Assembly: GCA_946800325.1 (NCBI GenBank)
Contig: OX326961.1
Coordinates: 36,351,043-36,415,042 of the forward strand
Direction of reading: 5' to 3'
Length of the DNA: 64,000 nt
From: Luzula sylvatica
Taxonomy: Eukaryota; Streptophyta; Magnoliopsida; Poales; Juncaceae
The notes below the pieces were generated by a model that saw only the letters and a list, made by a program, of their open reading frames with translations, did no database searches and was not told the DNA's origin. The translations under genes and the position numbers were made by a program. Of the stretch, positions 24,091 through 35,078 are shown piece by piece. Position 1 is the first letter of the stretch; every line of letters starts with the position of its first letter.

Positions 24091-26603
24091 ATGGATCATG
24101 CTTCGGCGACGACGAATGTGCCAGAAGACGCGGTTGAGGAACCGTAAGTGGGGATGATTTTCGACACCGATGAACAAGCATTCTTATATTATGCAAGATT
24201 CGCTAAAAAGAATGGATTTGCGGTGGCAAAGAGATCTTGTAAAAAAATTGAAGGAGTGAAACGGAATGTAACTTTCGAGTGCACTCACGCGGGCAAACCA
24301 ACGGTGAAATCAACTACTGGCGTTAAACCACGCCCACACACAAAAACAGGTTGCAAGGCCCGCCTTAATTTGTCTACGAACTGTGATGGGACATGGAGGA
24401 TTTCTGGGGTTTCATTAGAACATAATCATGACCACAGTCCGGGAAAATATAAGTTTTACAAGAGTAATCGAGTCCTTAATGAATCGGTTAAGAAAAAACT
24501 TATATTGTACGATCAAGCGGGGATTAGATTGAATAAAAGTTACGAATCATTTCAAATTCAGGCAGGGGGACACGAAAATCTTTCGTTTACTGAAAAGGAT
24601 TGTCGGAATTACCTATATGGTTGGCGAAACTCTAAACTTGTAGAAGGAGATGCGGAGGCAATGCGAAATTATTTGAAGAAAATGAAAGCCGACAATTCGG
24701 ATTTTTTTTTATGACATGGATTGGGATAATTTTGGTCGATTAAGAAACGTGTTTTGGGCCGATGCAAGAAGTAGGGCGGCTTGTAAGGAGTTTGGTGATG
24801 TCGTGACATTTGACACGACTTTTTTAACGAACAAGTACGGCATGCCTTTTGCTCCGTTTATAGGGGTTAATCACCACGGACAATCCATATTATTGGGGTG
24901 TGGGCTCATTTCTCATGAAGATACCGAATCTTTTTCGTGGTTGTTTAATACCTGGAAAGAATGTATGTGGGGTGGTGAGCCGAATGGAATTATTACATAT
25001 CAGCGTATGGCTATGAAGAATGCCATAGAACGAGTATTTCCGGATAGTCGCCATCGATGGTGCATTTGGCATATCATGAAAAAGGTGTCCGAAAAATTGG
25101 GATCTTGTCGTTCTTATGGAACAATTTCATACTTATTGAGTAAGGCGGTTAATGAGTCATTGACAACGGAAGTATTTGAGGTTGAATGGAATGCGATGAT
25201 TCATGAATACAATCTTGAAGAAAATGAATGGTTAAATGGATTGTACTTGGAAAGGAAGCGGTGGGTGCCGGCTTATCTAAAAGATGGCTTTTGGGCGGGA
25301 ATGTCCTCAACACAAAGAAGCGAGGGCATGAATCATTACTTTAAGGAGTACATTGGCCATCATACAACGCTAAAACAATTTGTTGAACAATATGAGAATT
25401 TATTGGGGAGAAAGGTGTATAACGAGAAAAAGGAAGACGATGATTGTGTGAAAAAATACATACCGACTATAGCGGGAATTGAATTGGAAAAACAATTTCA
25501 TCGGGTTTATACGAATGCAAAGGTTAAAGAGTTTCAAGCTCAATTTGTCGGGAAGGTTGCTTGTTTTTGTGTCCAAACGTATGTACAGGGGGATATATCA
25601 ATGTACGAGATTACGGAATTGGTCACATACGGAGAAGAGGAACGACAAAAGAATGTTTCGTTTCACGTCATTTTTAATAGTGAGACGAATGAAGCGAACT
25701 GCAACTGTCGTTTGTTTGAGTTTAGAGGGATGGTGTGCAAACATCAGTTGACGGTGTGGCATGAAATGAGAGTTCATAAGGTACCCGACAAATATATTCT
25801 GAGAAGATGGAGAAAGGATGTGAAAAGAGTTCATAGTCAAGTTCGAATTAATTATGCCAAAACTTTTAGACCAATTGAAGCAATCCGAAATGAGAACGTT
25901 TGCAACAAAGCTGCTAAGGTTGCTGATTTGGCAGATACCAGCGAAGAGAATTATAATAAGGTGATGAGTTTATTAGCCGGTCTTGAAGAAGAACTGTGCG
26001 AGTCCTCGATTGCTACAGATTCTGGAACAAACGTCCATGGTGGTTCTTGTTCAGTTGAAGATGATGTAATTGCTCCTTCTGAAGACGATATAACCATCCT
26101 TGATCCTATACCTCTTCGTCGTAGAGGTAGACCCTCGATTAAAAGATTTGAAGGAATAGTTGCGAAAATTCATAAGAAAAAAAAAGAACAGGAAAAGAAG
26201 AAGAAGAAGAAGAAGGGACAAGAAAAAGACCAGAAAAAGAAGAAAAAAAAAGTCGAAGGTAACATATTTTATTAATTTTGGTTTTATCAATTTCATGATG
26301 TTATATTGATTATTTGTGTGTATATTTTTGCAGAACGTTGCCAATGGAGTGTTACCCAACCTAAATGATCAAGTCACCGAGACTTCAGAGAATTTTCCAA
26401 TTAACATAGATCAAATGTTCTGGCGACACATCGAACATGGTGGTCTAAATCCATTTCTTTCAACCGGTGTTGGCGGACAAGGAAGTAGTGTATCAAATTC
26501 CTGGCCACATATCGAGCATGGTGGTCCAATTCCATTTCTTTCAACCAGTGTGGACGGACAAGGAAGTAATGTGCCGAATTCCTTTGATTTTTTTGATGTG
26601 TAA
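24091..26603 (+). pseudogene. FAR1/MULE transposase, broken by a stop and a frameshift
   Basis: A 5' UTR exon ends at 23783 and a GT-AG intron leads to the ATG at 24091. Codon 19 is TAA (24145-24147), where the family has P-Y-V-G-M. The frame then runs to 24714 with a FAR1 zinc DNA-binding domain (FEC, GCKARL, HNHDH). It breaks in a run of nine T (24702-24710), which is one too many. It resumes from 24716 with the MULE transposase core (FDTTF, GVNHHGQ, WLFNTW, HRWCIWHI, RSEGMN) and a SWIM finger (CNC...CKH). At the second catalytic position the family T-D-x-D reads T-Y-Q-R (24998 onward). A lysine-rich tail and a last exon (26334-26603, ending FDFFDV) follow; the phase at that junction looks shifted. 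Not a functional transposase. Confidence 0.85.
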
Positions 26604-27983
26604 CGACATATGTTGAAATTTTTGTATTGTTTTTTATTTTTAATTTTTATGATTTCAAGTTTTGTTGATGATTAATGTTGAATTTGATGATTAGAAATAA
26701 TTGATGAATTGCGAATTAAGATTGATGTTTAGAAGTAATTTTTTTGGACTTGAATAATATTAGTGGTGAGGTGATTCTAAATCTGTTTTTAAATAAAATA
26801 AAAAAAATAAACTATTTCTATGGTATTTCTAATTCAACATGGAAGTTATTGCAATTGTACATCAGAAACAGCCTTGAAAGCTCGGTATTAAGTGAACAAA
26901 TCAACACTATCTTGTTTGTCTTAATTAAAAACATATGATCAACAAATAAAAATATCGATTTCCTGAAATTCATCAATTCCAGTAAATAATGACGGAAACG
27001 GAATCATGTGCCCTGAAGAAGATGTAGAAGATGAACCGAAGGCGACGGAACAAAAGGATGCAATTCAGACGTGGAGTCGTGCCAAGAAGAAGAAGATGGA
27101 ATCGTGGGACATAGCCGCAGCTTCTCCCTCTGAAATAAAATAAAAAATCCAAAATTAATTAAAATTACATTAATTTTCAAAACATAAACGGATTGAGTTT
27201 AATTAAATGACTTTATTAACGATCCATCTTTGACTCGTTGAGGAAATTGGCTCCATATCCCTTAATTCAAGAATGACTTTCTCGAACTTGGAAATTCCTT
27301 GACCATGTACATGTCTTTATAATCACATCCACAGTCATAGCCATGACTTCTGACCTCTCCATCCCCATTTTTTCTAAAAAAAAAAAAAAGCTAAGAATTC
27401 CCCATTAATTAGAAACAAATTCATATAACATTTAAAAGATATACATTCAACCAGAAAAGATCTTTGTACTGCAGTTATTCAAGAAAATTACGTACTCAAT
27501 GTAAATTTAAGAATCCACCGAAACAGTGTTAATTCAATCCTAATTGAAGTCATTACTGAAAGAAATAGTAGCAAATTGTGCCCCTACTGAAACAACAGTG
27601 CTAATTCAGCTCCAAAATAATGAATAATCCCCAACTCAACCCTTATTGCATAAACAATGATAATTCATGCCCCAAATTAGCGAAGAAAACAGTATACTCA
27701 CCTTCGCCGAAGCAGCTCTATCCAGTGCACTAGCTCCGCCTACGATTCTACGAAGTTGGGCATGACGAGAAGGGCGGGACGAGAAAGGATACTTTTGCTG
27801 GCTCGACAGTTCACAGATTCCTTGGAAGTTAATCGCGTCGAGACAATAGTACGAAATGCGACCGAACAATACAAGAAGGAAGGACGAGTCAATGGAGAAG
27901 GAGGAGTCACGGAGAAGACGAGAGGGAAAGAGGAGGAGTCGGGAGAAGGACTAGTTATTTTCTTTCTTTATCAGACTTGGTAG
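26604..27983. other. 3' part of the MULE, no recognised gene
   Basis: On minus, splice-like pieces with serine-coding runs lie at about 27000-27140 and 27636-27870. They may be exons of a second MULE gene or captured host sequence. I could not identify them. Confidence 0.3.
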
Positions 27984-28092
27984 ACTGGGTTTGCTAGCGT
28001 GGAATGCAAAAGTACCAAAATCACCTCCACATCACTATTCGGTGGTCATTCGGTGGTTTATGTTTGGGTCTGTAGACTTTTTGTTATAATAA

Positions 28093-28581
28093 AACATGAC
28101 GGTGTCAGTGTACATTTTCTTAGCTGCCTAATTGGATAATAGAAAATTTGAACATCCTGCAAAAGAAGAAGGTCCAAGTGAAATTAAGGCAAAAACAAAT
28201 GCCAAACAAAAATGGAACAATTAAATAAATTTTTCCTACTCATAATTCTTTTGTCCAGGACTAATATCAATAATTACCAACATACATGAATCATGAATTC
28301 TTAATGACAGACACTAACTCGATATTTTCAATTTTGAAAAAACAAATTTGGCATCCCAAATATAGTCCAGGTTTATTGAAATCTTTAAATCATGGTTTCC
28401 AGAAAGAATTATTGTTGAAATTATTGTTGAAATTTACTCAATAAAAATAATATCCTTAATACATGATAAATTGAGCATCTAATTCAATCTAATTCATGCA
28501 TATGTATATACAAACACCACAAATTCAACTAATTGATAGATAATAAAAAATGGCTATGTTAACTATTCATTGGTATATTAT
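28093..28581. other. Intergenic, no gene
   Basis: AT-rich sequence between the MULE and the LINE insertion. Nothing was recognised. Confidence 0.5.
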
Positions 28582-28981
28582 TATTATTATACTCTTTTTT
28601 TTTTGAAAAAAATGGAGTAGGCTCTTAAGTCCTACTTCCATTATATTTTATATATGAATTATCCTTACAATTTTATAAGTTTAAAAGATATTTGCTCTAT
28701 CTAGCTAAAAAAGACTAATCCTAAATATCTTCTAAACCATAATTAAATCTTAATTCACATATAAAAAACACTCAATTATTGAGCCAAATGCAATCCGTAA
28801 ATGAATTCCCGGATTGCATTTCCTGAATATTTCCAAAACCTTGGAATCCCAATTCCACGTATATAAGACTGCCATCTTCTCTTTTCAATCACAGCCGCCT
28901 TAAACCCTATTCTTCTCTGCTCTCTCTTCGTAGCCGTCTTAATCCTCTTTCTTCTTCTAATCTCTCCTTTGTTCGATTCTA

Positions 28982-31900
28982 TTACCAAAGAACAAACCCT
29001 AACTCCTCAAAATCTTCAGTACGCCTTCCATCGGAATCATTCAAAGAGTTTGCTGTTAGAATCTCATCGCTTCGTTGGAGAAGATTGGCCGGAAGTGCTG
29101 CGGATCTATTCTCAGCATCTATATCGAGAAGATTTCTTACATCTCCAGAGATTAGAGTTAAGATATGTGATTCCTCTTCTCTCTCTTTTCCTTTACTCGT
29201 AAGCAAAACATTTCTTTTCTCTTCCTCTGTAAGATCTGAATTGAACCACCATATTTGATTATTTTGCCGAAAACCCCCTTGCTGTGTTGATCCATCATGC
29301 ATTCCATCTTCGATTTGCGCTAGATTTATACTTGCTGTATCCAAATCTGCATTAATCAAATAATTAGTGTAATAATTTTCTTCCTCTTGTAGTTCAATTG
29401 TCTCAGATACATCAATCTCAGTACTTATACTGTCATCAGAATTGCATTGTTGAGTTATTTCATCATTATATATTTCATTATAAACATATGATTCTAATTT
29501 AGATAATGTATTGAGTTTATACTCATGTAAAATATAGTCAATTACTTGCCAATCTGTTAATTTATTGTTAGAAAAAGATCTTCTACATCTTTCAAGCCAT
29601 ATATGATATAAAATTAGACAGATTAATGTTTTATATTCATGTTTATCATTATTGTTTATAATTATTTCTAGTGGCTTAAATTGTTGACTGGTACTTAATC
29701 CTAATAAATTATGTGTTTTGTACCAAATTGATTTAACATACTCACATTCTGAAATTAGATGTTTAATATTTTCCTCATTATTATGACACAACACACATCT
29801 GTTAGCTAATTGCCATCCCCTTTTTTTTAAATTGTCTATTGTAAGAAGCTTGTTCTGAAATACCAACCATATAAATAATTTTATCTTGAGCTCAATTTTT
29901 AATTTCCAAAGTTTATAATAATGAGCTTCAATAAATACGCCATTTACTAATATTTTATATGTGCTTTTGCAGGTATAAGCCTTATTCCCATTCCACATCC
30001 ATTGAAGAATATCTTCTTGACGTGAATCGATATCAAAAGTGTTGCAAATTTGTTCAAGTTGACCAAGTTGATTTGAAGCTACAAACGATAAAGGTATGTT
30101 GACTCCTAAGCTTGTATATAAATTTTGATCATTCATTACTTTTAAAAAATATTTAAGTGTACCAGTTTTTGTTTCGGAAAAAGAGTATAATTCAGAGAAT
30201 TTATAAATTAATGGTTTTTCACACCATCTAGATTTCCAAAAATTAGTTTTCGAACCATTTCCTACTATTATATTTAAACTTTGATTGAAAAAATCTATAT
30301 TTTTCATAACATCTCTCCAAAAATAAGAGTAATTTTTAAAATTTAATTGTTCTAGGTCATGTTCTTTATTGTGATTTATTATATTATACCAATCTAACTT
30401 ATTCTCTGAATTATAGTATAACCATAGCCATTTTGTTAATAATACTTTATTAAATATACTTAAATTAATTACACCTAATCCTCCTTTCTCTCTAGACTGA
30501 CAAACTATATCCCAATCAACCAGATTATAACCTGTATTATTATTACCTTTCCAAAAAAAGTTTTTCCTGATTTTATCTATTTCTGTAATTGCCCATTTAG
30601 GGAATTTAAACACATTAAAGTAGTAAATAGGCATAGATGTTAATACAGCATTCATTAAAATTAGCCTTCCAGCTTTACTAAGCATAGCCCCTTTCCATCC
30701 AGTTAGTTTGTTATTAATTTTATCGATTAATTTTTTATATTCTTCTTTAGTAGGCTTTTTATAATGTAATGGTAATCCTAAATATTTTAGTGGTAATGTA
30801 CCAATTTGACAATTTAATTCTTTTGAAATTTTCCCCATAAGTTCATCATTAACATTTAATCCTATCACTTCAGACTTAGAAAAGTTCATTTTAAGCCCCG
30901 ACTCTTGGCCAAACAAATTTAAAATATATTTTATTCGTTTAATATTAATTAAATCTGGTTTGAGAAATAATATAGAGTCATCAGCATAGAAAAGGCTTGT
31001 GTAAATATTTTTAATGGGTCTCAATATAAATTTTTTATCACTTAAGTCCTCTAATAATTTAGATAATACATCCATTACTAATAAAAATAAGTGAGTAGAT
31101 GTAGGATCCCCCTGCCTTAGACCTCTTTTTAAGTGAATGTATTTACCGGGATTACCATTTAATATAATTCTAGTTGTGCCTGGTAAAACAGACATTTTTA
31201 TCCAATTTATGAATTTTTCCCCAAAACCCCTTGCACTTAAAATATTTAATAAAAAATCCCAAGAAACACTGTCAAATGCTTTATATATATCTAGTTTTAA
31301 AATTATCAATGGGATTTTTTTTCTATTAGCTAAACATATCACTTCTCGAGCATATACATAGTTTTCTGCAATATTTCTCCCTTTTAAAAAACCTAGTTGA
31401 TTTTTAGATATCATTGAATCAATATATGGAGATAATCTATTAGATAAAACTTTTGAAAATAATCTTTGAACACTAGATATTAAACTGATAGGCCTGTAGT
31501 CTTTTGGTTCTATTGCATTTTCCTTTTTGGGTATAAGTGTGATATAAGACGAACTAAAATGACCTAAACCATTATGCGCATTTAAATTAATTAAGTTTAA
31601 TAAATCATTTTTAATAATTTCCCAATTACATTTAAAAAATTCTCCCATATATCCATCTGGTCCAGGACTTTTATTATTTTTCCATGTTTTAATTGAATTA
31701 TTTAAATCTTGTATATTAAATTTTTTTTCTAAATCTGATAGATTGAATTCACTTTTATTATAAATTTTTTCTAAATTAATAGTTCCAAATTCTTTATTGT
31801 TTATTGACTCTTTACCCATCAGATCTCTATAAAAAGAAAATAAAATTTTAGCTTTATTTGTATGATCTTTAAATTCATTTCCAGTTTTATCTTTTAATAT

Positions 31901-33088
31901 AGATATCATATTATTTGATTTTTTTATTGAGGCATGTAAGTGAAAAAAATGAGTATTAGCATCCCCTTCTTTAATCCATTTAAATTTTGACCTTTGCTTC
32001 CAATAAATTTTATTAATTAAAATCAACTTTTCATATCTGACTTTAGTTTGCTCTCTAATCCATTTTTCTATGATTGTTAAATCTCTATTATCAATGATTT
32101 TATCACACCATTCAAATAATTTTTTACAGTTTATTAGATGTGTATTATATTTAGAATGTAAAGTTTTGTTTAAAACCTTTAAATTATTCCCCAAGTCTTG
32201 TAAATTTTTGAAAAAACCATTTATAGTTATTGCTTTATTATTAGTAAAATAATTTTTAATTAACTCTGTAAATTCAGGAATTTTTAGCCATTTATTTTCA
32301 AACCTAAAGCCATTAAAAATAGGATATTTTGTTTGAGCTTCATATAATAATGGTATATGGTCTGAACAAGTATTAATTCTAGGTATTAATTGAGAATTTG
32401 GAAAATTTAATAGCCATTCTTTATTTATAATCATTCTATCTAATCTAGCTTTAGCTATTGAATTATACCATGTATAAGTTTTTCCTTTTAAAGGCAAATC
32501 AATTAACTTAGAATTATTGATAAATTCTTTGAACTCTTTAGTTCCTGAATGTGTTTTATTTGTCCCAGTTCTTTCATTTAAATTCAATGTTAGATTAAAA
32601 TCACCTAAAAGTATCCATGGAAGATTGTTATTTATATAAATATTATTTAATTCTTCTAAAAATTCAATCTTTTGTAATTTTTTATTTGGACCATATATAC
32701 CAGATATTAAAATATTATTTCCATCCCATGTATTCTGTAAGATTAGAGAAAGTGAATATTTTAGTTTATTAGCTGATATTAATCTAAATAACTTTGAGTT
32801 CCATGAGATTAGTATGCCCCCTGAAGCACCAATAGATTTTAAATATTCAAAACTATTTAATTTATTTCCACAACACTCTTTATTAATATTATTATCAATA
32901 AATTCCAATTTTGTTTCTTGTAAACAACATATATCAACTTGTTCTTCAATTATATTCTTATTAACTATATTTTTTTTATTATTAGAATTTAAACCTCTAA
33001 CATTCCAAGATAATATTCTTAATTTTTTATAAATCATTATAAAATTATTTATCCTCCTTAGATAGCAGGACTTGATTACACTGCTCAT
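28982..33088 (-). CDS. LINE-1 ORF2: endonuclease and reverse transcriptase
   Basis: Intact frame of 1368 codons. An ATG at 33088 lies inside ORF1, but the one at 33037, eight bases past the ORF1 stop, gives MIYKKLRILSWNVRGLN and is a better start. Domains in order: apurinic-type endonuclease (LSWNVRGLN, CLQETK, LLGDFN, SDHIPL; residues about 20-240); reverse transcriptase (PGPDGYMGEFFK, KLDIYKAFDSVSW, RQGDPTS, catalytic FYADDSILF; about 470-740); and the C-terminal zinc-binding region (CVLC...H...C, near 1100). It nicks target DNA and copies the LINE RNA at the nick. Beyond residue about 1160 there is an acidic, Asp/Glu/Ser-rich extension of about 200 residues that I do not know from this family. 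Confidence 0.93.
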   Translation of the reverse strand: MSSVIKSCYLRRINNFIMIYKKLRILSWNVRGLNSNNKKNIVNKNIIEEQVDICCLQETKLEFIDNNINKECCGNKLNSFEYLKSIGASGGILISWNSKLFRLISANKLKYSLSLILQNTWDGNNILISGIYGPNKKLQKIEFLEELNNIYINNNLPWILLGDFNLTLNLNERTGTNKTHSGTKEFKEFINNSKLIDLPLKGKTYTWYNSIAKARLDRMIINKEWLLNFPNSQLIPRINTCSDHIPLLYEAQTKYPIFNGFRFENKWLKIPEFTELIKNYFTNNKAITINGFFKNLQDLGNNLKVLNKTLHSKYNTHLINCKKLFEWCDKIIDNRDLTIIEKWIREQTKVRYEKLILINKIYWKQRSKFKWIKEGDANTHFFHLHASIKKSNNMISILKDKTGNEFKDHTNKAKILFSFYRDLMGKESINNKEFGTINLEKIYNKSEFNLSDLEKKFNIQDLNNSIKTWKNNKSPGPDGYMGEFFKCNWEIIKNDLLNLINLNAHNGLGHFSSSYITLIPKKENAIEPKDYRPISLISSVQRLFSKVLSNRLSPYIDSMISKNQLGFLKGRNIAENYVYAREVICLANRKKIPLIILKLDIYKAFDSVSWDFLLNILSARGFGEKFINWIKMSVLPGTTRIILNGNPGKYIHLKRGLRQGDPTSTHLFLLVMDVLSKLLEDLSDKKFILRPIKNIYTSLFYADDSILFLKPDLINIKRIKYILNLFGQESGLKMNFSKSEVIGLNVNDELMGKISKELNCQIGTLPLKYLGLPLHYKKPTKEEYKKLIDKINNKLTGWKGAMLSKAGRLILMNAVLTSMPIYYFNVFKFPKWAITEIDKIRKNFFWKGNNNTGYNLVDWDIVCQSREKGGLGVINLSIFNKVLLTKWLWLYYNSENKLDWYNIINHNKEHDLEQLNFKNYSYFWRDVMKNIDFFNQSLNIIVGNGSKTNFWKSRWCEKPLIYKFSELYSFSETKTGTLKYFLKVMNDQNLYTSLGVNIPLSFVASNQLGQLEQICNTFDIDSRQEDILQWMWNGNKAYTCKSTYKILVNGVFIEAHYYKLWKLKIELKIKLFIWLVFQNKLLTIDNLKKRGWQLANRCVLCHNNEENIKHLISECEYVKSIWYKTHNLLGLSTSQQFKPLEIIINNNDKHEYKTLICLILYHIWLERCRRSFSNNKLTDWQVIDYILHEYKLNTLSKLESYVYNEIYNDEITQQCNSDDSISTEIDVSETIELQEEENYYTNYLINADLDTASINLAQIEDGMHDGSTQQGGFRQNNQIWWFNSDLTEEEKRNVLLTSKGKEREEESHILTLISGDVRNLLDIDAENRSAALPANLLQRSDEILTANSLNDSDGRRTEDFEELGFVLW

Positions 33089-35078
33089 CTACTAAATTAT
33101 TAATTGTTTCTTCTAAATTATGTGTTAATTCTATACCTGTTGAAGTTAAAATATTAATTATTTCTGTTTTACTATTTATGTTTTCCTGATTTTCTAAATT
33201 AATTTCTTTTTCCTCTATAATATTATTTTTATTTTTATGTTTTTTATTCCTCTCTTTTTGTATCTCTTTGTATTTCACTAATTGAGCTTTCTCCACTGGA
33301 GAAGAATAGTGCCCTTTTTGCTTTGTTTGCAATCTAATACTTCTTCTTTGTTCTTCAACTTTTAATGTTTTATTTGAGTTTTTGAGTTTTTCTGTTTTAA
33401 ATGTTTTATTATCTTCCTCTGATTGAACTGGAGACTCAATTTTTTCCTTTTCCTTTGCTTGTGCAGAACCCTTATTAATATTATCAAAGGTATTAAAATA
33501 ATCAATTTTATTATTATTATTTTTATCAATATCTTTTTTAAAATAATCATTAATCCTTTTTTGATTCTTAATAGGAAATCTAAGTTGTTTAACTGGAGAG
33601 GTGTGTACTAGCGGATTGCTAGTAGGAACCATCTTAAAGGTTTGCAATTCAGGCTCCTTTGTTTGTAAGGGTTCTTGCTCTTCTATATTCATGTCCTCAA
33701 TATCTTGAATGTCCCTTAAAGGTGATATAGGTTCTGTATCGAATGTATTGTTGGCTTTAAATATGACTAATTGATTAGAGACTTTCCTACCCTGATTTGC
33801 ATCGTTTAAATTTTCATCATCAACATACTTGATCCCTGTTGGTGTATGAGGCTTTTCAATTGTTTTGATAGATAAGCCGTGACTTGTTAAAGTAATGAAA
33901 ATTGAACTGGAAAAAACATGAGTTTTTTGAGGAGAATGATTTCTTGGAAACAGTTTAAATTCAAATGTATTTGGAATGAAAATACCATTAATAAATTGAG
34001 AGCTTATTTGTTTACTGCCTTGTGGATATATAATTTGTGTAAGTTGCAGTGAATCCCCTTGCCCAGTGATTATTTTCTTCTCAGTGCTCTCTTTTCCTGA
34101 AATCTCAGTGTTGATATTTTCCTCTTTATTTATAGAGATATTTTGATCTATTTTGGGTATTTCCTTTTTTACCCTCCAAAATGTTAATATTTTTTTCTTT
34201 TTTTGCCATATTTTCACTGTTTTGACTCTACCTCTATTACTTATCTTATGTGCAACTCTCTCTTGTACTGTGTTTTGATAATTTTTCCTCTCTACTCTCT
34301 TTTCTACACTCATATTATTTTCTGTGTTTTTATTTGTTTTAATGTTGTTTATGTGTTTTTTATGTTTTCCCCCCTCCGTTATATTATTATTCTCTATGAT
34401 GATATCTTCTGAGAGTTTATTTAAATTATTTGAAGAACTGGAAAATATAGTGGATTCTATAATATTTAAAATAGTTAATTGATTGTTATTGTCAATAACT
34501 TTAATAGATTTTGGTATTTTTGTAAATCGAGAACAATTAACTGACAATTTGAGATTTGATATGAAATCTGATGGCATATAAGATCCTACTGATATGAGTA
34601 AGCCTATAGGTTCAACAATTTTTATAAGATCCAATGGATTGCAAAGAGTTCCAGGTATTTTTTCAATAATGATTTCTTTTGTATATGTTATATTATTATT
34701 ATCCTTATTAAGATTAACAGTTATTTGATCTTTTATGTCATTATTTTGTTCGATATTGTTAGGTTGCTGGATTTGCTTTCCATTAGAGACTGAAGACTTA
34801 TTCCAATTTGGATCTTGTAAGTTAGGTCTATATTGTCCACTTAGGGAACCATTCAAATTAGTATAGCAATTTTTCCTAATATGCCCTAGTTTAAAACACC
34901 TTAAGCATCTAATTGGATCTCGACATTCAAATCTATTATGTGTATTAGATAAACATCTATAGCATTTCCTTATGTTGACATTATTATTGTTACTTGCTTT
35001 TGTTTTTTTAGAAACTAATGTCCAATTATTTTCATTGTTTATGGTGTTTTTTAGGGTTTGGGCATAAGAAGTAATCAT
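33045..35078 (-). CDS. LINE-1 ORF1: RNA-binding gag-like protein
   Basis: Intact frame of 677 codons, overlapping the longest ORF2 frame by 44 nt. Near the N-terminus are two zinc knuckles of the C-x2-C-x4-H-x4-C kind: CYRCLSNTHNRFEC and CLRCFKLGHIRKNC (residues about 38-71). The remainder is rich in Asn, Lys and Ile, with a basic C-terminal third. Such proteins bind LINE RNA and package it with ORF2 protein. The region between the knuckles and the C-terminus has low complexity, and I see no RRM signature in it. Confidence 0.88.
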   Translation of the reverse strand: MITSYAQTLKNTINNENNWTLVSKKTKASNNNNVNIRKCYRCLSNTHNRFECRDPIRCLRCFKLGHIRKNCYTNLNGSLSGQYRPNLQDPNWNKSSVSNGKQIQQPNNIEQNNDIKDQITVNLNKDNNNITYTKEIIIEKIPGTLCNPLDLIKIVEPIGLLISVGSYMPSDFISNLKLSVNCSRFTKIPKSIKVIDNNNQLTILNIIESTIFSSSSNNLNKLSEDIIIENNNITEGGKHKKHINNIKTNKNTENNMSVEKRVERKNYQNTVQERVAHKISNRGRVKTVKIWQKKKKILTFWRVKKEIPKIDQNISINKEENINTEISGKESTEKKIITGQGDSLQLTQIIYPQGSKQISSQFINGIFIPNTFEFKLFPRNHSPQKTHVFSSSIFITLTSHGLSIKTIEKPHTPTGIKYVDDENLNDANQGRKVSNQLVIFKANNTFDTEPISPLRDIQDIEDMNIEEQEPLQTKEPELQTFKMVPTSNPLVHTSPVKQLRFPIKNQKRINDYFKKDIDKNNNNKIDYFNTFDNINKGSAQAKEKEKIESPVQSEEDNKTFKTEKLKNSNKTLKVEEQRRSIRLQTKQKGHYSSPVEKAQLVKYKEIQKERNKKHKNKNNIIEEKEINLENQENINSKTEIINILTSTGIELTHNLEETINNLVDEQCNQVLLSKEDK

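Larger units (their letters stand above)
23376..28083 (+). mobile_element. Mutator-like element (MULE), 4.7 kb, with 100-bp TIRs
   Basis: Terminal inverted repeats of about 100 bp (23376-23475 and 27984-28083) differ at only a few positions. Both begin CAAAAAGTCTACAGACCC when read inward. The element is flanked by a perfect 9-bp duplication TTATAATAA (23367-23375 and 28084-28092), the length typical of Mutator. It carries a FAR1-type transposase gene on plus. Each TIR contains CACGCTAGC at its inner edge. Confidence 0.95.

Noticed and set aside
26051..26359. A 102-codon frame on minus opposite the transposase tail
   Set aside because: It is the complement of the lysine-rich tract of the transposase gene and has no support of its own.
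28969..29202. A plus-strand frame with promoter-like sequence in front, read as a host gene
   Set aside because: The stretch lies inside the LINE (between its TSDs) and opposite ORF2. I kept it only as a finding about possible captured sequence.
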